From Tyto alba (lineage: Eukaryota; Chordata; Aves; Strigiformes; Tytonidae): 64,000 nt of DNA. The translations under genes were made by a program, and so were the position numbers. The notes under the pieces were generated by a model, which did not search any database, had not been told where the DNA came from, and saw only the letters and a program-made list of their open reading frames with translations. Of the stretch, positions 26,313 to 38,390 are shown in pieces; position 1 is the stretch's first letter; each line of letters begins with the position of its first letter. The stretch spans positions 15,091,489 to 15,155,488 of the forward strand of contig NW_024881322.1 of the NCBI RefSeq assembly GCF_018691265.1, read 5' to 3'.

Positions 26313-28204
26313 GAAACAAAACCCCAAACAGTAAGAACTGTGACTCAAAATTTATCCCTTGATTACTACTTTCTGAGATTTCTCCTTAACAACTCTTAAC
26401 AATATGGCTGGCAGCACTCAAGAAACAGTGAATCTAACTTCATCTCCAGATAAACAACTAACTTGCAACCCTGCCTTAAAATGCTTAAATTCACTGCTTC
26501 CAATCTGTTAGAAACTATAACAACTAAACAAGCAGAAGAGATCTGATGAGAAAGATGGGCAACTCTGCTCAGTGAGCCTCCTGACAAGGGAAGATAAATA
26601 CTTTAGAAACAAATTTGAGATCCACTAAAAGAGAGTATCATGACAGTTCCTTTCCTTGCACAGTAATAACTCAGCAGGAATAAAATAATCTGTGGTGTAT
26701 TTGTTTGCTCTTCCTTCACAAATAGCAAGCCCACCACCTCATGAGAACAACTGTGTGTTAGAAAAACATTTTCAAGAATGAAACCCAAGAGTTCCTAGTC
26801 TGAGGAACCTTGCTCACTGCAGATAGTTATCTGCAGATTTCTGACCTGCGCATTATGGTGTTACCTTTCATAAGTGAGTCAGCGACAAGTTCTTCCATTC
26901 ACATTTGAAAAAAAAAGATATTACACATCAACCTTCAATTAAAAGTAGTAACACAGGAGAAATCTACTACTGCAGCCATGTTCATGTAGGTGTTCATGAG
27001 CCATCAGCTTTTCTTTTTCACTTCAGGAAAAAAAATAAAATCATTCTGTTGCACCATGGAAAGCTTGATTAGAAGAATAGTGCCTCAGGCAAACCCTAGA
27101 GGTAGAAGCAACTTGAAAGAAACACTGTACTGAAAAACTAAGTTGATGCAATATTAAACAAGTGAAATCAGGGAAACAGGGGGAGAAATAATACAATCTT
27201 AGAGAGCCAGATTCTGAATTCCTTTATGTTGATTTGACATTAACCTAATTCTGCTAATTATTGCAGAATTGCTAGTCATAGAAATTACAACACTCACTCA
27301 TACGAGTGTAATACACAGAACCATGCCCACAGTTCTCTATCTGCATGACAGAGTTGAACACACAGACCCGAGGTCCACTGCTGCCCTGGCAGACACTGAA
27401 ACATAACCAACCTAGTTACATTTGCCACCACCTCCGAGCACCTTGCCATGACCCGCTTCCCTGGTTAGTGGTGAGCAGTGATGGGGAAGGTCATGGGGAA
27501 CTGCAATCGTGCAACCTAAGCGTCTTTTCTGCATCAGAAATGGCCCTTGGTACAAGGATTGTGCTTTGCTGATTAAACTATACAAAGGAGCTTCTTTCTC
27601 TCTGGAGATGTGTCTGGTTCTGTTCAGACCTTTCAAACGCATCTCTTTGGGGCTGAGATACTGCCTGAGACATCACCGGCTGGATACACACATGCACAAA
27701 CACACAAGTTTTCAACAATGAAAAAAGTAAGGCTCCCCAACGAAATGCTCATCCAGCCTTGACCAAAGCATCACAGTCCTTCCATACTGTTGTTATTTCC
27801 TTACAACACAGAAGGCAGCTGAGCATCTCTTAGTCACACTTCACCTTTCACCTGTTACCGTGAGGCACGTTCAATTTGTCAAGTGTCATATCAAAGGATT
27901 TTTGAAGATCCTCATTCAAAACCAACAGGAACAATTGCCTTGAGAAACCAGCACCGCCAGAGGCACCAGTGACACCACTGCTGGTGCCACTGCAGTCTAG
28001 GGCCACCACTGCTCCACCTCTCTGCCCCCAGTGCCCTTTACTGCTTGCAGTAAAGGTTATCTCACCCTGTAGCAAGGGGCAGGAACTGACTGATTGCAGC
28101 CCCTGACAGGTCCTAAATTCATTTTCAGAGTGTAATTTGGATGTTGTTTTTGCAACCTGGTATTTTCAGGAAGATGCCAAAGTGCGCAGAGATACGAGCT
28201 TGCC

Positions 28205-28212
28205 TTTAAATA
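28205..28212 (+). promoter_or_regulatory. TATA-like box of the secreted-protein gene
   Basis: TTTAAATA lies 76 bp upstream of the start codon at 28288. A start site about 30 bp downstream would leave a 5' leader of roughly 50 nt. There is no CpG island here, unlike the three housekeeping genes, which suggests tissue-restricted expression (inference). Confidence 0.4.
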
Positions 28213-30165
28213 CCCAGGGCTTTCTGTCCGCTACATACTTCAAGTTTTCCTTCAAACACTCGTGCTTAACGTGGTATTTAGGTAACCATGCTGAAAAAGA
28301 TGACAATCCTTTCAGCACTGCTGGCTCTGATTCTGGTCGATCTGCTAAAGGCACAAGGTGAGTCAAAAACATATTGGCAAATCAATCTTTGTCAATTTGA
28401 AATAAGATTCATGTTCTAGAGTGTGCTTATTCCCAGATTATTATTTTTCCCTCCTCAAACTCCTACTTGGGCTCTCTGATCCATAAAAGCAACATGCTTA
28501 GATACCCCTAGAAGTAACTTGCCTTTTTAAACCATCTTTCCCACCCGTGTCAATTCCTTTCTTTTTATTTGGAGGTACCCCTGTTGCCCCTGTGCTTGAG
28601 GCAAAGGGTGGGGAGCAAAGCAGAGATCCTAGCATGCAGCCAAGCACAGAGCTCCCCCTGGACTACAGCAGAGACCCGTACAAGGAGGAAGGCACGGAGC
28701 AATTTGGGAACACTGGAGTGCAAGAAAGCGAACTGGTCACTTGGGAGCTAAGCGGAGAGCCAAGCACTGAATCTACCCCAAAGCCAAGTGTGGAGCCAAG
28801 CAAAGAACCAACCCAGGAGTCAACCGCTGAAATATCCAGTAAGTCCCATGTTGCTTTTGATCATCCGTGTTATTGTCATCTCAGTTTTGTTACTCCAATG
28901 CTCCTTCCTTTCCTGCACCAATGGGGTAAGATGTAAAAAATACTGCTTTTCCTTGTAGTCTATTTCTGGCAGGGTATCTGACATGCCAGAGATCTAGCCA
29001 CCTCCTGTACCTCTCCTCCTTCCAAAACCATAAATAAATTGCTAGTAACAGAGAGAAAGATGAAACTCTTTAAAAGAAATTGTGTCATTATGGATGAGTG
29101 CATTTTATAGCTGTATGGGAAGTAAGGAGGTCACACCTCCCCTCTTCATAAAAGAGGCTTCTCTTGTGGATTTACCTAATGCAGGTTTATAATGTGTATT
29201 GTTAATGCAGGGAAAAAAAAAAAAAAACAACCACCAAAAAACAAAAACAGATTTATATAGTGGAGTTTCATTGTTATGAAGGCCTGTGGTCTGCCTGAGT
29301 AACATTTCACTGTTGAATCTCATCTCCGTCAAGATGGGCCAAATTATTCCCTACAGAAGAAAAACCTGATGACGAGTCAGAAGTTCAGTGACTGCAAAGC
29401 AGCAGAGGTTCTGTCATATCATCCACCCATAGGGAGATCTCCCCGCAAGGAGGTTGTGTGATATATCACCCAAATAGCTTGTCTTGAACAGCGTTAGATT
29501 TGAAGGCTCTGCCCTTTGTCTCTTAAAGCTATCAGCAGCTTCTCCAGAGCTCACAGCAGGGTACAGAGCATGGAAGGGGACACATCGAAGAACTGCTTTT
29601 CCCCCATCCTCACCAATTCCTGCTATGCTTCCAGTCTGGCTAGTGAGACAATCTGACACTAACTTAACCTTCCATATTCTTTTACTCTTGTTTGCCTCAT
29701 CCTTTGAGAGCTTTTTCCCTTGAAAACATTTCCTTTGAAATGTTTTTGCTTTGTTTCTCCCACTTACTTCAACAGCATTTAGGACTATGTCTGTGCTAGG
29801 AAAACTGGAAATTATAATATCATGTCCAGCGTTGTTTCAGAAAATGGAGCAACCCCTGAAATTAGTCAGCACTACTCCCACCAACATAACAAGGAAGCGC
29901 TATGGTAGAATCTCCTGAGCCCACTGTAAACAACCACCTTCACCAGTGTTACCACCACGGCAGCACTGAGACCCCAAATGCTTCAGGAAATGGATGTGAT
30001 GAACCTCAGCAAAAAATACTATCAGGCACTCATGCTACTCACTCCTCTAATCCCTGGATTTTCATACCTACACTGCAGTGTAAACTTCTGTGCCCTGCAC
30101 CTCCATGTTTCACATTACCACTTTATCATGCTCTCATGAATAAAGGGATACAGCTTCATTATCAG
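28205..30165 (+). CDS. Unrecognised three-exon gene for a small acidic secreted protein (122 aa)
   Basis: I do not recognise this gene. Coding exons are 28288-28357, 28575-28838 and 29357-29391, followed by a long 3' UTR. The ATG at 28288 has A at -3. Donors are GTGAGT (28358) and GTAAGT (28839). Acceptor AGs end at 28574 and 29356. Both introns are phase 1 and the joined frame stays open to TGA at 29389-29391. Residues 1-22 form a signal peptide: Lys3/Lys4, a hydrophobic core LSALLALILVDLL at 8-20, and likely cleavage after Ala22. The mature part is rich in Glu, Ser, Pro and Thr, has no cysteine and no N-glycosylation sequon, and carries four PS-x-E units (46-49, 86-89, 94-97, 98-101). Six S-x-E sites fit the known FAM20C secretory-kinase motif. 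The protein is probably disordered. The phase-1 introns argue against the SCPP/SIBLING family, whose introns are phase 0. The repeats loosely recall acrosomal SP-10 but there is no cysteine-rich domain. Exon 3 is the least certain part. Confidence 0.6.
30139..30144 (+). terminator. Poly(A) signal of the secreted-protein gene
   Basis: AATAAA about 750 nt after the stop codon at 29391 is the first canonical hexamer on this strand after the stop. A strongly T/G-rich stretch at 30179-30246 follows, as expected for a downstream element. Cleavage would fall near 30160. Confidence 0.55.
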
Positions 30166-30251
30166 ATGTTGCTAATTCTTTTGGGTTTCTTTTGTTTGTT
30201 GTTGGGGTTTCTTTGTTTTGTTTTTGAGGGTTGTGTGGTTTTTTTAAGATA

Positions 30252-30275
30252 ATAATGTCTTACATAAGACATTAT
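30252..30275. repeat. 24-bp palindrome
   Basis: The 11-bp arms 30252-30262 and 30265-30275 (ATAATGTCTTA and its exact reverse complement) are separated by the dinucleotide CA. A second, weaker AAGAT/ATCTT pairing lies outside (30246-30250 and 30284-30288). It sits about 110 bp beyond the poly(A) signal of the secreted-protein gene. It could be a transposon relic, a protein-binding site or chance. Confidence 0.6.
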
Positions 30276-31985
30276 AATCGAGGATCTTTTAAATGGACAG
30301 AAGGATCTTCTGAACAATGAAGGCTTGAGGGATTTTTTTGTTTGCTTCTTCATTACAATAGTTTATGTAGGAACAATCTTAATTTCCATTGTGTTCATAA
30401 GAAACAATCTGCAAAGCCCCAGAGTTGCAATTCCAAGCAGTTCGGTCACTCAGTGTAATAGTCTTACATTCACTCTCTTTGTTTTTACTCTAGAATAAAC
30501 TGCAACATTAGATCCTGATGAAAAGGCAACAGCCTCACATACCTAGAGTTGATTTCACCACAGAAGAACATGCATGTGGTGCCTGCAGCAAACTGGATGG
30601 CAGAGCAGTTCCTACAACTACAGCTTACAGCAAACCTGTAACCATAGCCTTCAGTTCAAGAACGCCGTCTAATTCTTGCTTACTTTACTAGGTTAATTAG
30701 ATAACAGCTGACCTGTGCTGTTTCGCTTGCATAATGAAGAATGTCATTGCAACTACATGCTCTGTCATTATTGTAAATCATTTCCTTCCTCCACTTTAAC
30801 AAAAAAGATTTTAGGGTATTTTTTTTTCTAGGTCTCCTCTCAAACTCACTTCGAACAACCGACACTTGTGTTTTCTTGTTTTATAACTGTTGTGACCATG
30901 TCTATGTTCAGTTTTCAGGAACTAGGAACAGGTTTGTGAAAGTATTTTCAGACAGGCTCCAGAAGACTTTGGCAGGCTGATTTAAATCTGCTGAAGGCAT
31001 CGTCAGAGGAAGGGGACAATTTGAAACACAAACCACTATTTAGCACATTAACCCACCAAAGAGTAGCACTTTTACACAGCTGTGGCTGCAACATGCAAAA
31101 CTACCTCTGAGTGTTTTCATGACTTGCAGGTACAGTGACAAGTCATTTATCTGCAAATTTTGTCAGCCAGAATGACAATAGGTAAAGAACATACACAGCT
31201 GTGTCCAAAAAGTAACTTTGCTTTTGACAAAACTGTAGAAGACAAATTAGAAACAACTTAACTTACCTATTTATTTCTCATATAATATCCAAGTGCTTTC
31301 TACTGCCTGGCATCAATCGCAACATTCCTTGCTTGGCATTCATACCGTTGGAGCAAAGACAGCGTGCAGAGTGCTGCACAGAGCAGAGATGCTGGCTCTC
31401 CTTGGAGACTATGGAACCATACAAAGATAATGTCAAATAACTTAAAAGTGCCAGAACAAGGTTCTCCAAAACAGTTTAGGAATCCAACTTTACCAAGGAA
31501 CTTAATGCTGAAAAATTTCATGAAAAAAATAGCCACACAAAATCCACTGCAGCGAGTGAGATGTCTCTGTATCCTCAAATGCCTGGTATAGCGCAGACAA
31601 AACAGTTGTGCTTTGTGTGGAAGAAAGGGTAAGCAGTCTTGGATTTCTGTTTTTTTCAATTTAATTTCAAACATAATTTGGTATCTTCCCATTATTCATT
31701 TGTAAAGTCATAAATAAAGGAAGTCTAACATCTAATCCCCCATTTCTGGAATTAAGTAGAAGCTATCTAAATGCACTCAACCAGAACACTGGTTTATATA
31801 TGTAGATCACCAGTATCTTGGAAAGCTGTACAAAGATCACCAAATACTGCAATCAGAGCACATTTTGGTTCCAAGCCAGCCTTCAGTTTCAGGTTCCATC
31901 TTATAAAACAATTCTTACAGTCTGTCAGCACTGCACTTCTGCTTGACCAATAAGCCTGAAAACCACTGAAGGTAGAAATAGTTTT

Positions 31986-32039
31986 AAAAACAAAACAAAA
32001 AAACAAACAAACAAAAAACACACACACAAAAAAAAAACA
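31986..32039. repeat. (AAAC)n / (CA)n A-rich simple repeat
   Basis: Mixed AAAC and CA units with A runs. The Phe/Val/Cys-rich open frames on the minus strand here are artefacts of this tract. Confidence 0.85.
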
Positions 32040-34832
32040 GAACACCCACATTCTGAGCTTTTTATTGCACCATGCAACAGAGAGACACTAAATAACAATG
32101 AAAACCCCTCACGCCACACAGTGGCACACAGATAATTTCTAGAGTTTCATAATCCTAAAATATTGCTCATATCATTGGGAGAAATTGGTATGAGTAAGAA
32201 AGTGGATTCAGTAACAAGTACTGTGTTTGGCAAAAATGACTGGCAATGAAGAAAATCGCCGCATGATGGCTCCAGATACAGAGGCTTCTGCATTTAATGT
32301 TCATACAAAGCTATCACTGCAAAATGAGTCAGCTAGCTCTGCAGCAGCAGGAGTGAAGAAATACAGCAAACAGAGCTCACCCACTTCTAATCTAGGCAAT
32401 ACGCAGGTTACTCGCTCTTCACAACTTTGTCTGGGTCAACTACCATGGAACAATGCAGGTCACTGCCCCCTCATCTGTGGTTTGGAGAAACCTCTTTAGA
32501 GGGTGCCCAAGGGGATATTCAAGAGTATTGAATTGGGTAAAGCAAGGAAAATGACAGAAGCCCACTTCTTAGAGTCACAGTAAGAAGTGGAATGAAGCAG
32601 CTCTCTCCCATTTACTCATTCAAAACCCCCATCAGGGTAGAAAGGCTGCAAGCAAATTAAAAGTAACATAAATACAAAGGATTAGGTCTTAAAAGGCCAT
32701 AATGAATTACCATGCATAAGTGCACTGTTATCATGCACACAGCTTTAAGTATACCCTGTAAGACTGTGAAGCAGATTAATTCGTGATAAATAGTAAACTG
32801 TCTGTTGGGACCTCAGCTTTTAAAGCTCTGAGTGGAAAACAAAAAGAACTCCTCTCTCCCAGGTTGTTTGTTCATAAATGATTCACTAGGAGGTTTCTTG
32901 TACCTTCTTTCAGCACTTACGATACCAAACAGAAACACAGTTTTGAGACCCAGGGTTTTTTCTTATTCTCCCACCTCCACCCCCACACCTACTGCAGAGG
33001 AAAGGCATCACACAGGTGCCCAGAGGAAGAGCTCTCATGGCAGAAATGAGAGGCACCTTTCCTTCCAGCAGCTTATAGCACTGGAACATTTCACAAACAT
33101 CTGTGGTTGCATGCTGGTAAATCCATCATACCATGATAAAGCACTGTCTCCCTCAACTCCTGTAAGTTGAAGCTTGTGTTGTTAACTATCAAAGGAGACT
33201 TACATTTCTGCACAGCCAACATATTATTTATATCACTTAGTTCTTCTGAAGGGACATTTTCAGGAAAATTAATGGATATGGTGGGGGATGTATCCTGCTT
33301 TGTTACACTGTGTTAGACCGCTAGATATTTTGTTAGAACAACTCAGCAAGGGAGAACTGTGAAACTGGCAGGTGGAAGACTGGATGCTGAAGCAGCAAAA
33401 ACCAAAATCCAGTTCCACCCATCTTAACTAAATCCCCTGAACTACCTCAGTGACCGGCAGAAACGAGAGGCAGGTGGAAAGCAGAGCGCCCTCAGCATTG
33501 TTAAAAGTTACCGGTAAAGATATGCAGCACGTGGATACTGGTGACAACTCCCAACAGGTCGCTCTGCAGGCATAGTAAGAACAGAGCAGAGCAAGAGTCA
33601 TACTGACAGAAGGTATGCTTTTGCTCCTTGGAGTTAAGCTTACTCAGCTGGAAGAGGCATGCGGCGTGGTTTTGTTCGCATGCCAGTATCCTTACACCAG
33701 GAGTACACCAGAATACTGAAATAAATTGGTAGAGAATATGGCTAAGGGCAGCACTGCAGCTGCTTTGTACTGTAGGAGGAAATTTAGAGCGCCGTGGCAA
33801 GAGGCAAGGCGATGTTCTCTGCCTGAACTATAAGCTGCATAATAATGCTATCTTGTTAAACAACAGCCTATAAAATATTCAGTGGGTATCTCTTTCACTG
33901 ACCTGATAAAATGTATAGCCCAGGGCCAAGAGGTTCACTCTGACACATAAAAATTTTCCACTAGGATGCAAATTAATATCAATCAGCAAGTGCTGTTATT
34001 ACAGCAGATGGAAAAACATTAGAAAGACTTCTAAAACAGCAACTCTCTCCTGAAAAAAAAAGAAAGAAAAGTTGTTTATTCAACACTTTGAGTAAAACCA
34101 GCAGCTCCACTACCAATGAAAAAGCTTCTCTCTACTACAGGGCAAACTAGCATTTAAGAACATACCCCACAAACCTCCTCCCCCACCCTCTGCCACACCA
34201 GCACTAAAGCAGCTCAGTGAGGCTTCGTTTCAGTTAACCCACAAGCAACAAAGCCAAATTCAAGTTTACCACGAGTCCTCAGCAGAGAGTTTGCTAGTAT
34301 CAAAAACGACCAGGGTGCTGGCTCGGTTGAGGCGGATTCTGTTTTCCAAAGCCTTAAGCTAGGTTTTGCACTCAGCAAGACTTTGTACTTGGGCAAAGGC
34401 TAAGAGAAAATGGAAGAAGACTGGTCTGCTGCCACTGGTTGTCCAGTTTGGCCCAAGAGTCACAATGTACTAGTGCCAACAAACTCCGATTTCAAATTAT
34501 TTTTTCTGGGAATCTTAAAGCTGTTGCCCAATTCAGTTTGACATGGTACACGTACAGAGGGTCTTTTCAGTAAAGGAAAGAAGGATTAAGTTGGTTTCTA
34601 TTCATGGCTACTAGTCACATCTCCAGGAAACAGCATACACACAAAAAGGCATAGGTCTCTAAACCAGGTACCCCTGAACCAACAAAGAATTCAGCTGAAT
34701 AGGATAGGTGAGAGAAAGATTTAAGTTTCACAGAAGACACATCTGAAGTCCCATCTAAGGTGCTGAATTTAATCCCTCTGAAAAGGACAAAAACGACAAG
34801 GGCACAAAGGCAACTGTGATTTAACTGAACTT

Positions 34833-34838
34833 TTTAAT
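34833..34838 (-). terminator. C7orf25: Candidate variant poly(A) signal of C7orf25
   Basis: TTTAAT on the plus strand reads ATTAAA on the minus strand, about 250 nt after the C7orf25 stop codon. The first canonical AATAAA on that strand is much farther away (34080-34075), which would give a 3' UTR of about 1 kb. Either or both may be used. Confidence 0.35.
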
Positions 34839-35090
34839 AGGAACAGACACTATTAATATACTGTATGCCAGCTAACAATTATCACCAAAATCGTATTACC
34901 TTAGTGAATAAATTAATGGTCAGCTGAACAAAAAAAGCAAGAATTGAGTAAAGATATTGCAAATTCCTGGTGGACCCTTCCACTGCTACAGGTAGTTTTC
35001 ACTGATACACACCCAAAAATGTATCATAACAACTCTCATTCCTCCAAATGCCTCCACTGCAGTACCTGCAATATTTCAATGACTGACTCA

Positions 35091-36368
35091 TTAAATGACT
35101 TCTAGTCCGTTATCAGGTGGGCAGCTCTTTGGTAAAGGTGTGGCAACAGATTCCTTGCTTTCTGTCAATGCTCGTGGCTGATGAACAAAAACACTGAACT
35201 TGACACCCTGGTTAGCCGCTGCCCTCACAAAACCACTATTTGCAGTCATGGTGATGGCTTTTAAAGTGTCTCCTGTCCCAAAAATGGTAAGAGAACGGCT
35301 GTTGATTTTTGAACTGGCCACTAGTCCTAAGGCACGGTCAGACGGCTGATCTGGCACCACATTAATTCTTTTAACAAGCAATGCAGCTCGTTCTTTCTCC
35401 CCAGGTCCTCCCAGCGTTTCCAAGATGGACTGAAAATCTCTGATAGCAGACTGACAAGCAAAGAGCTCTTTCCCCTCCATGAACTCCTCCAGCTGAGGCA
35501 GGACTCTCTCCCTCCTTTCTTGAGCTGCTTGCTCTGTTAGCACTTTTTCTTTGAAGATGAAGTAGCAGCCACCATAGCTCAGAGCAGAGACGTAAGTTAT
35601 TAAGGTCGTGATGTCCAAGTTAACTCTATTGCACACGTTTACTTTGATCTGGGTAGGAAAAGCAATGCTGGCCACTAAATTCTCCCGGTCTACTCTGGTC
35701 ACCTGCAGGAGTTCAGGGCCTTCTTCTTCCGATTCACTGGCACTAAGGTTCTGGTTTTCTGTAGGTGGCTCTGCCAGTGAGTTCACAGCCACAATGTCTC
35801 CTCGCACAGATATTCCCATCTCCTTGAGTCTCTCTGCCATAGGACTCGACACGCTGTTGTAGAACGCAAAGATTATGTGGGGATTGATGTACTCCACTGG
35901 CTGCTGCCGGCTTGCTTGTAGGAAGTCTTCTGCCTGCTCAATGATGCTTTTGTCACCATACTGGCCTCTCCCCAACCAGATGTTATGCAGCGCCTCAGCC
36001 TTGCGACCAATGGCCTTCACCCACGTGTGACCTCCGTTTGCAACCACATCTACCACCAGTGTCTGTTTGTCTCCAAACCTGTCCTCATAAGCGAAGACAT
36101 GGAGGACACCGACAACATCCTCCAGGTTCTCTGCTGACTGAATAATAGCTTGGAGATGGGTAAGGTTCGTACTTCGCAGATGGGATTCTTTAATGGCCAC
36201 CTTCCCTGCCTCCACCTTGTGTAAGAAGTTTAGCTCGGCCTTCAGCTTGCCACATAGTTTTGCTCCACCTTCTATTTTCCTTTTCTGGGACTTGGAAAGG
36301 GCTTCTGCTCTCTCGATCAATTCTTTGGCAACAGCAATTCTTTCACAAAGCAGCGACTGCACAGACAT
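35091..36368 (-). CDS. C7orf25: C7orf25 orthologue, UPF0415 / DUF1308 protein (425 aa)
   Basis: The intronless coding region specifies 425 residues (human about 421) and is recognised along its whole length. It starts [20 protein letters not shown]; residues 101-160 hold the conserved stretch with VVDVVANGG and the [10 protein letters not shown] block. An acidic linker (about 209-219, SASESEEEG) joins the N-terminal half to the C-terminal DUF1308 region, often described as PIN-like, with [17 protein letters not shown] at 251-267 and [16 protein letters not shown] at 359-374. The molecular function is not established. I start at the ATG at 36366-36368; the frame stays open upstream to 36401, but that triplet is TTG. 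A pyrimidine-rich tract and AG lie just upstream, giving a likely acceptor with the exon beginning at 36384, so the 5' UTR is spliced from the CpG island near 38.1-38.5 kb. It lies tail to head downstream of PSMA2 on the same strand. Confidence 0.95.
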   Translation of the reverse strand: MSVQSLLCERIAVAKELIERAEALSKSQKRKIEGGAKLCGKLKAELNFLHKVEAGKVAIKESHLRSTNLTHLQAIIQSAENLEDVVGVLHVFAYEDRFGDKQTLVVDVVANGGHTWVKAIGRKAEALHNIWLGRGQYGDKSIIEQAEDFLQASRQQPVEYINPHIIFAFYNSVSSPMAERLKEMGISVRGDIVAVNSLAEPPTENQNLSASESEEEGPELLQVTRVDRENLVASIAFPTQIKVNVCNRVNLDITTLITYVSALSYGGCYFIFKEKVLTEQAAQERRERVLPQLEEFMEGKELFACQSAIRDFQSILETLGGPGEKERAALLVKRINVVPDQPSDRALGLVASSKINSRSLTIFGTGDTLKAITMTANSGFVRAAANQGVKFSVFVHQPRALTESKESVATPLPKSCPPDNGLEVI

Positions 36369-36383
36369 ATTGGAAACATTATT

Positions 36384-38390
36384 CCTATCAAGTGAATGCA
36401 AAAGAGAAGGCTGTTATTGCATGGTCAAGAGTAAGGCAGTCAAAAGTGATCTTTGCAACAGTGTACACTGGAACTTTGCAGTAGACTTAGTGCAACAGCT
36501 ACCTGTATTGTACAGCACAAGCATCAGGAACCTCAGCACAACACCCACTAAAGAGTTCAATTCCCTTCCTTTGCCTCTGAGGATCCAACCTACAGCCTCA
36601 GATCTCAGTTCTCATCAAGGGAGAACAGCAGTGTTCAAGGCTCCACATATGCCTTCCAAGTTTGTGGTTTTTCCCCCAACATGAGACCCCTTCACTGAGC
36701 TAGTTACTTAGCGAGATCACAACTCTTACAGCTCATTTTTCAGAGGTTGCTATCCAGAGCAAAATTAGAAATCCTGTTAATGACATAAGCAAATCTTGCC
36801 TCTCCCTCTAACCACCAGTTACCATTAAAATATAAAAGCTATCCACCGCACTTACAGATGTACATAAAACCTCTTAAGTCTGGCTCCCAGTGAGTATTTT
36901 GACACAGGAAGCCCACTGTATTTTACCATTATAGGTAGCACAGCTCTGTCCTCTCCAGCTTCCAACTTCCACCACACAACTCAGTAAATGAGGCCCTAAC
37001 AATGCCCTGGCAAAGCTTCAGCATTACACAGCACCATGACAGACAATGATTCGTAATTCTAGAGTCAGGCGGGATCTGGAAATTTCTGTTTTCTAGTTCT
37101 GCTAGAGATTTACTGTGTTGCATCCGGTAAGTCTATTCCTTTGCATCCATATTACTTTAATATGTCTCCCTAAGGAAAGTATGAGAGGAATTACTTAACT
37201 GAATGTGGGCTAGCTTTGAAAAACATAGGATTCAATACCACAGCAAACTATACCATTTTTTATGATGCACAGTAAATAGACACTATTAACAGTGAAGTCA
37301 ATCCATTTGGACTCCCAACTATAAGTATAAACACATGTTCTTATAATTCTTACTTAAGCTGCATGTTGAAGCAAACTAGTATGAAAGTGAAGACAAACGC
37401 AGCTCCAGCCGAAAATAAGCAAGAGGACATGGCCTGGGTCCTGCAACTGGCTCCGCCAGTGAAACTGTGGAGTCGGGCTTCATCAACCAATTGAAGTCAC
37501 ATTTGCATTATGCACAAGTTTAAATGCAGTCACCATTAATTGCTCCTGGCTCAGTCAGTATTCAGCATCACAAAGATCTCCTTTCTCTCAACCAAACGGC
37601 CTGAAGTCTTCCAACATGACCTACTGACCCTTCAGGGTCAGAAGAGGCCGGTGAAGCCAGCCTTTCCTCACAAAAGTCCCCACCACTGCGACCCGTTTAT
37701 TCTTATGTGTAAAGCAATGAGCAGACCCCCACCATTACTACTTGGGCGCCGCTCACCGCAGTGGCCTCAACTTCTACAAATACAAAAAGGCTTCCGAGAG
37801 GAAGCTTACTTCAAGCTTCTGGGTGAAAAGTAAGCCCACAAACCCAACTCCTCTTTCATCCCACCAACTGCAAGTGACAGGCGGCTGCGCTACCAACCAC
37901 AAGGCCTCAGAAGAACCGCTCCTTAAAACGAGTTAGGGGGAAAAAAAAAAAAAAAAAGAAAGAAAACAACAACAACAACAACAAAAACAAACAAAAAAAA
38001 ATACACAACAACAACCAAAAACCCCCCCCACAAACTAAAGCCCTCCACCCAACCGCTCGCTGTGAGAAGGGGCGCAGGCGCCTCAGCCCGCCCGCCCCCG
38101 GCGGCCGCGCCCCGGCCCCTCAGGGCCCGCACCTCCCCTCGGCGGGAGCGGCCGCCCCGCCAGCACGTCAGCGCGCCGCCATCTTGGGGGAGGGCAGCCT
38201 CGCCCCCGGCGCCTGTCCGCGGCCGAGCGCCGGGGGCCTCGCCGTTCCCCCGCGACACACCGTCCTCGGCAGGGCAGGCGGCGGAGCGCGGGTGGCTGCG
38301 GGATGCGCGCCTTCGCCCCTCGCCTCCCCCGGTCAGTACTGCGGAGCCGGACGCCCGGGCCCCGCTCTCTGCCCGCCGCCCATACTCACG
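36384..38390 (-). other. C7orf25: Candidate 5' UTR intron of C7orf25
   Basis: On the minus strand a good acceptor ends just before 36384, 16 nt upstream of the start codon. Two donors in the CpG island could pair with it: GTGAGT reading down from 38389, or GTGCGG reading down from 38132. The first is the better consensus. I see no other coding sequence inside the 1.7-2 kb between them. The exon-intron boundary at the 5' end is therefore unresolved. Confidence 0.5.
37941..38036. repeat. A-rich (AAC)n simple repeat and C8 run at the edge of the C7orf25 CpG island
   Basis: A17, then tandem AAC units, A9, more AAC units and a run of eight C. It directly abuts the CpG island that starts near 38050 and marks a sharp change in composition. 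In the transcribed (minus) direction of C7orf25 it is a T-rich tract in the candidate first intron. Confidence 0.85.

Larger units (their letters stand above)
24851..28204. other. Spacer upstream of the secreted-protein gene
   Basis: It contains C22 and A19 runs and no supported gene. The plus-strand frame at 24986-25411 (141 codons) has no recognisable motif, signal peptide or splice support. Confidence 0.55.
30166..34074. other. Spacer between the secreted-protein gene and C7orf25
   Basis: The two genes converge across this spacer (plus strand left, minus strand right). It holds the palindrome and A-rich repeat listed separately, and otherwise only short unsupported open frames. Confidence 0.55.

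Noticed and set aside
28839..28936. Unspliced continuation of exon 2 of the secreted-protein gene to a stop at 28936
   Set aside because: The frame crosses a consensus GTAAGT donor and composition changes abruptly from acidic repeats to Cys/His/Leu-rich sequence, as expected for intron.
32227..32499. 90-codon plus-strand frame with protein-like hydrophilic composition
   Set aside because: No family match I can recall, no signal peptide, no convincing splice sites, and no poly(A) signal placed to suit it.
36369..36401. 11-residue N-terminal extension of C7orf25
   Set aside because: The triplet at 36401 is TTG, no in-frame ATG lies between it and 36368, and a splice acceptor probably falls inside at 36384.
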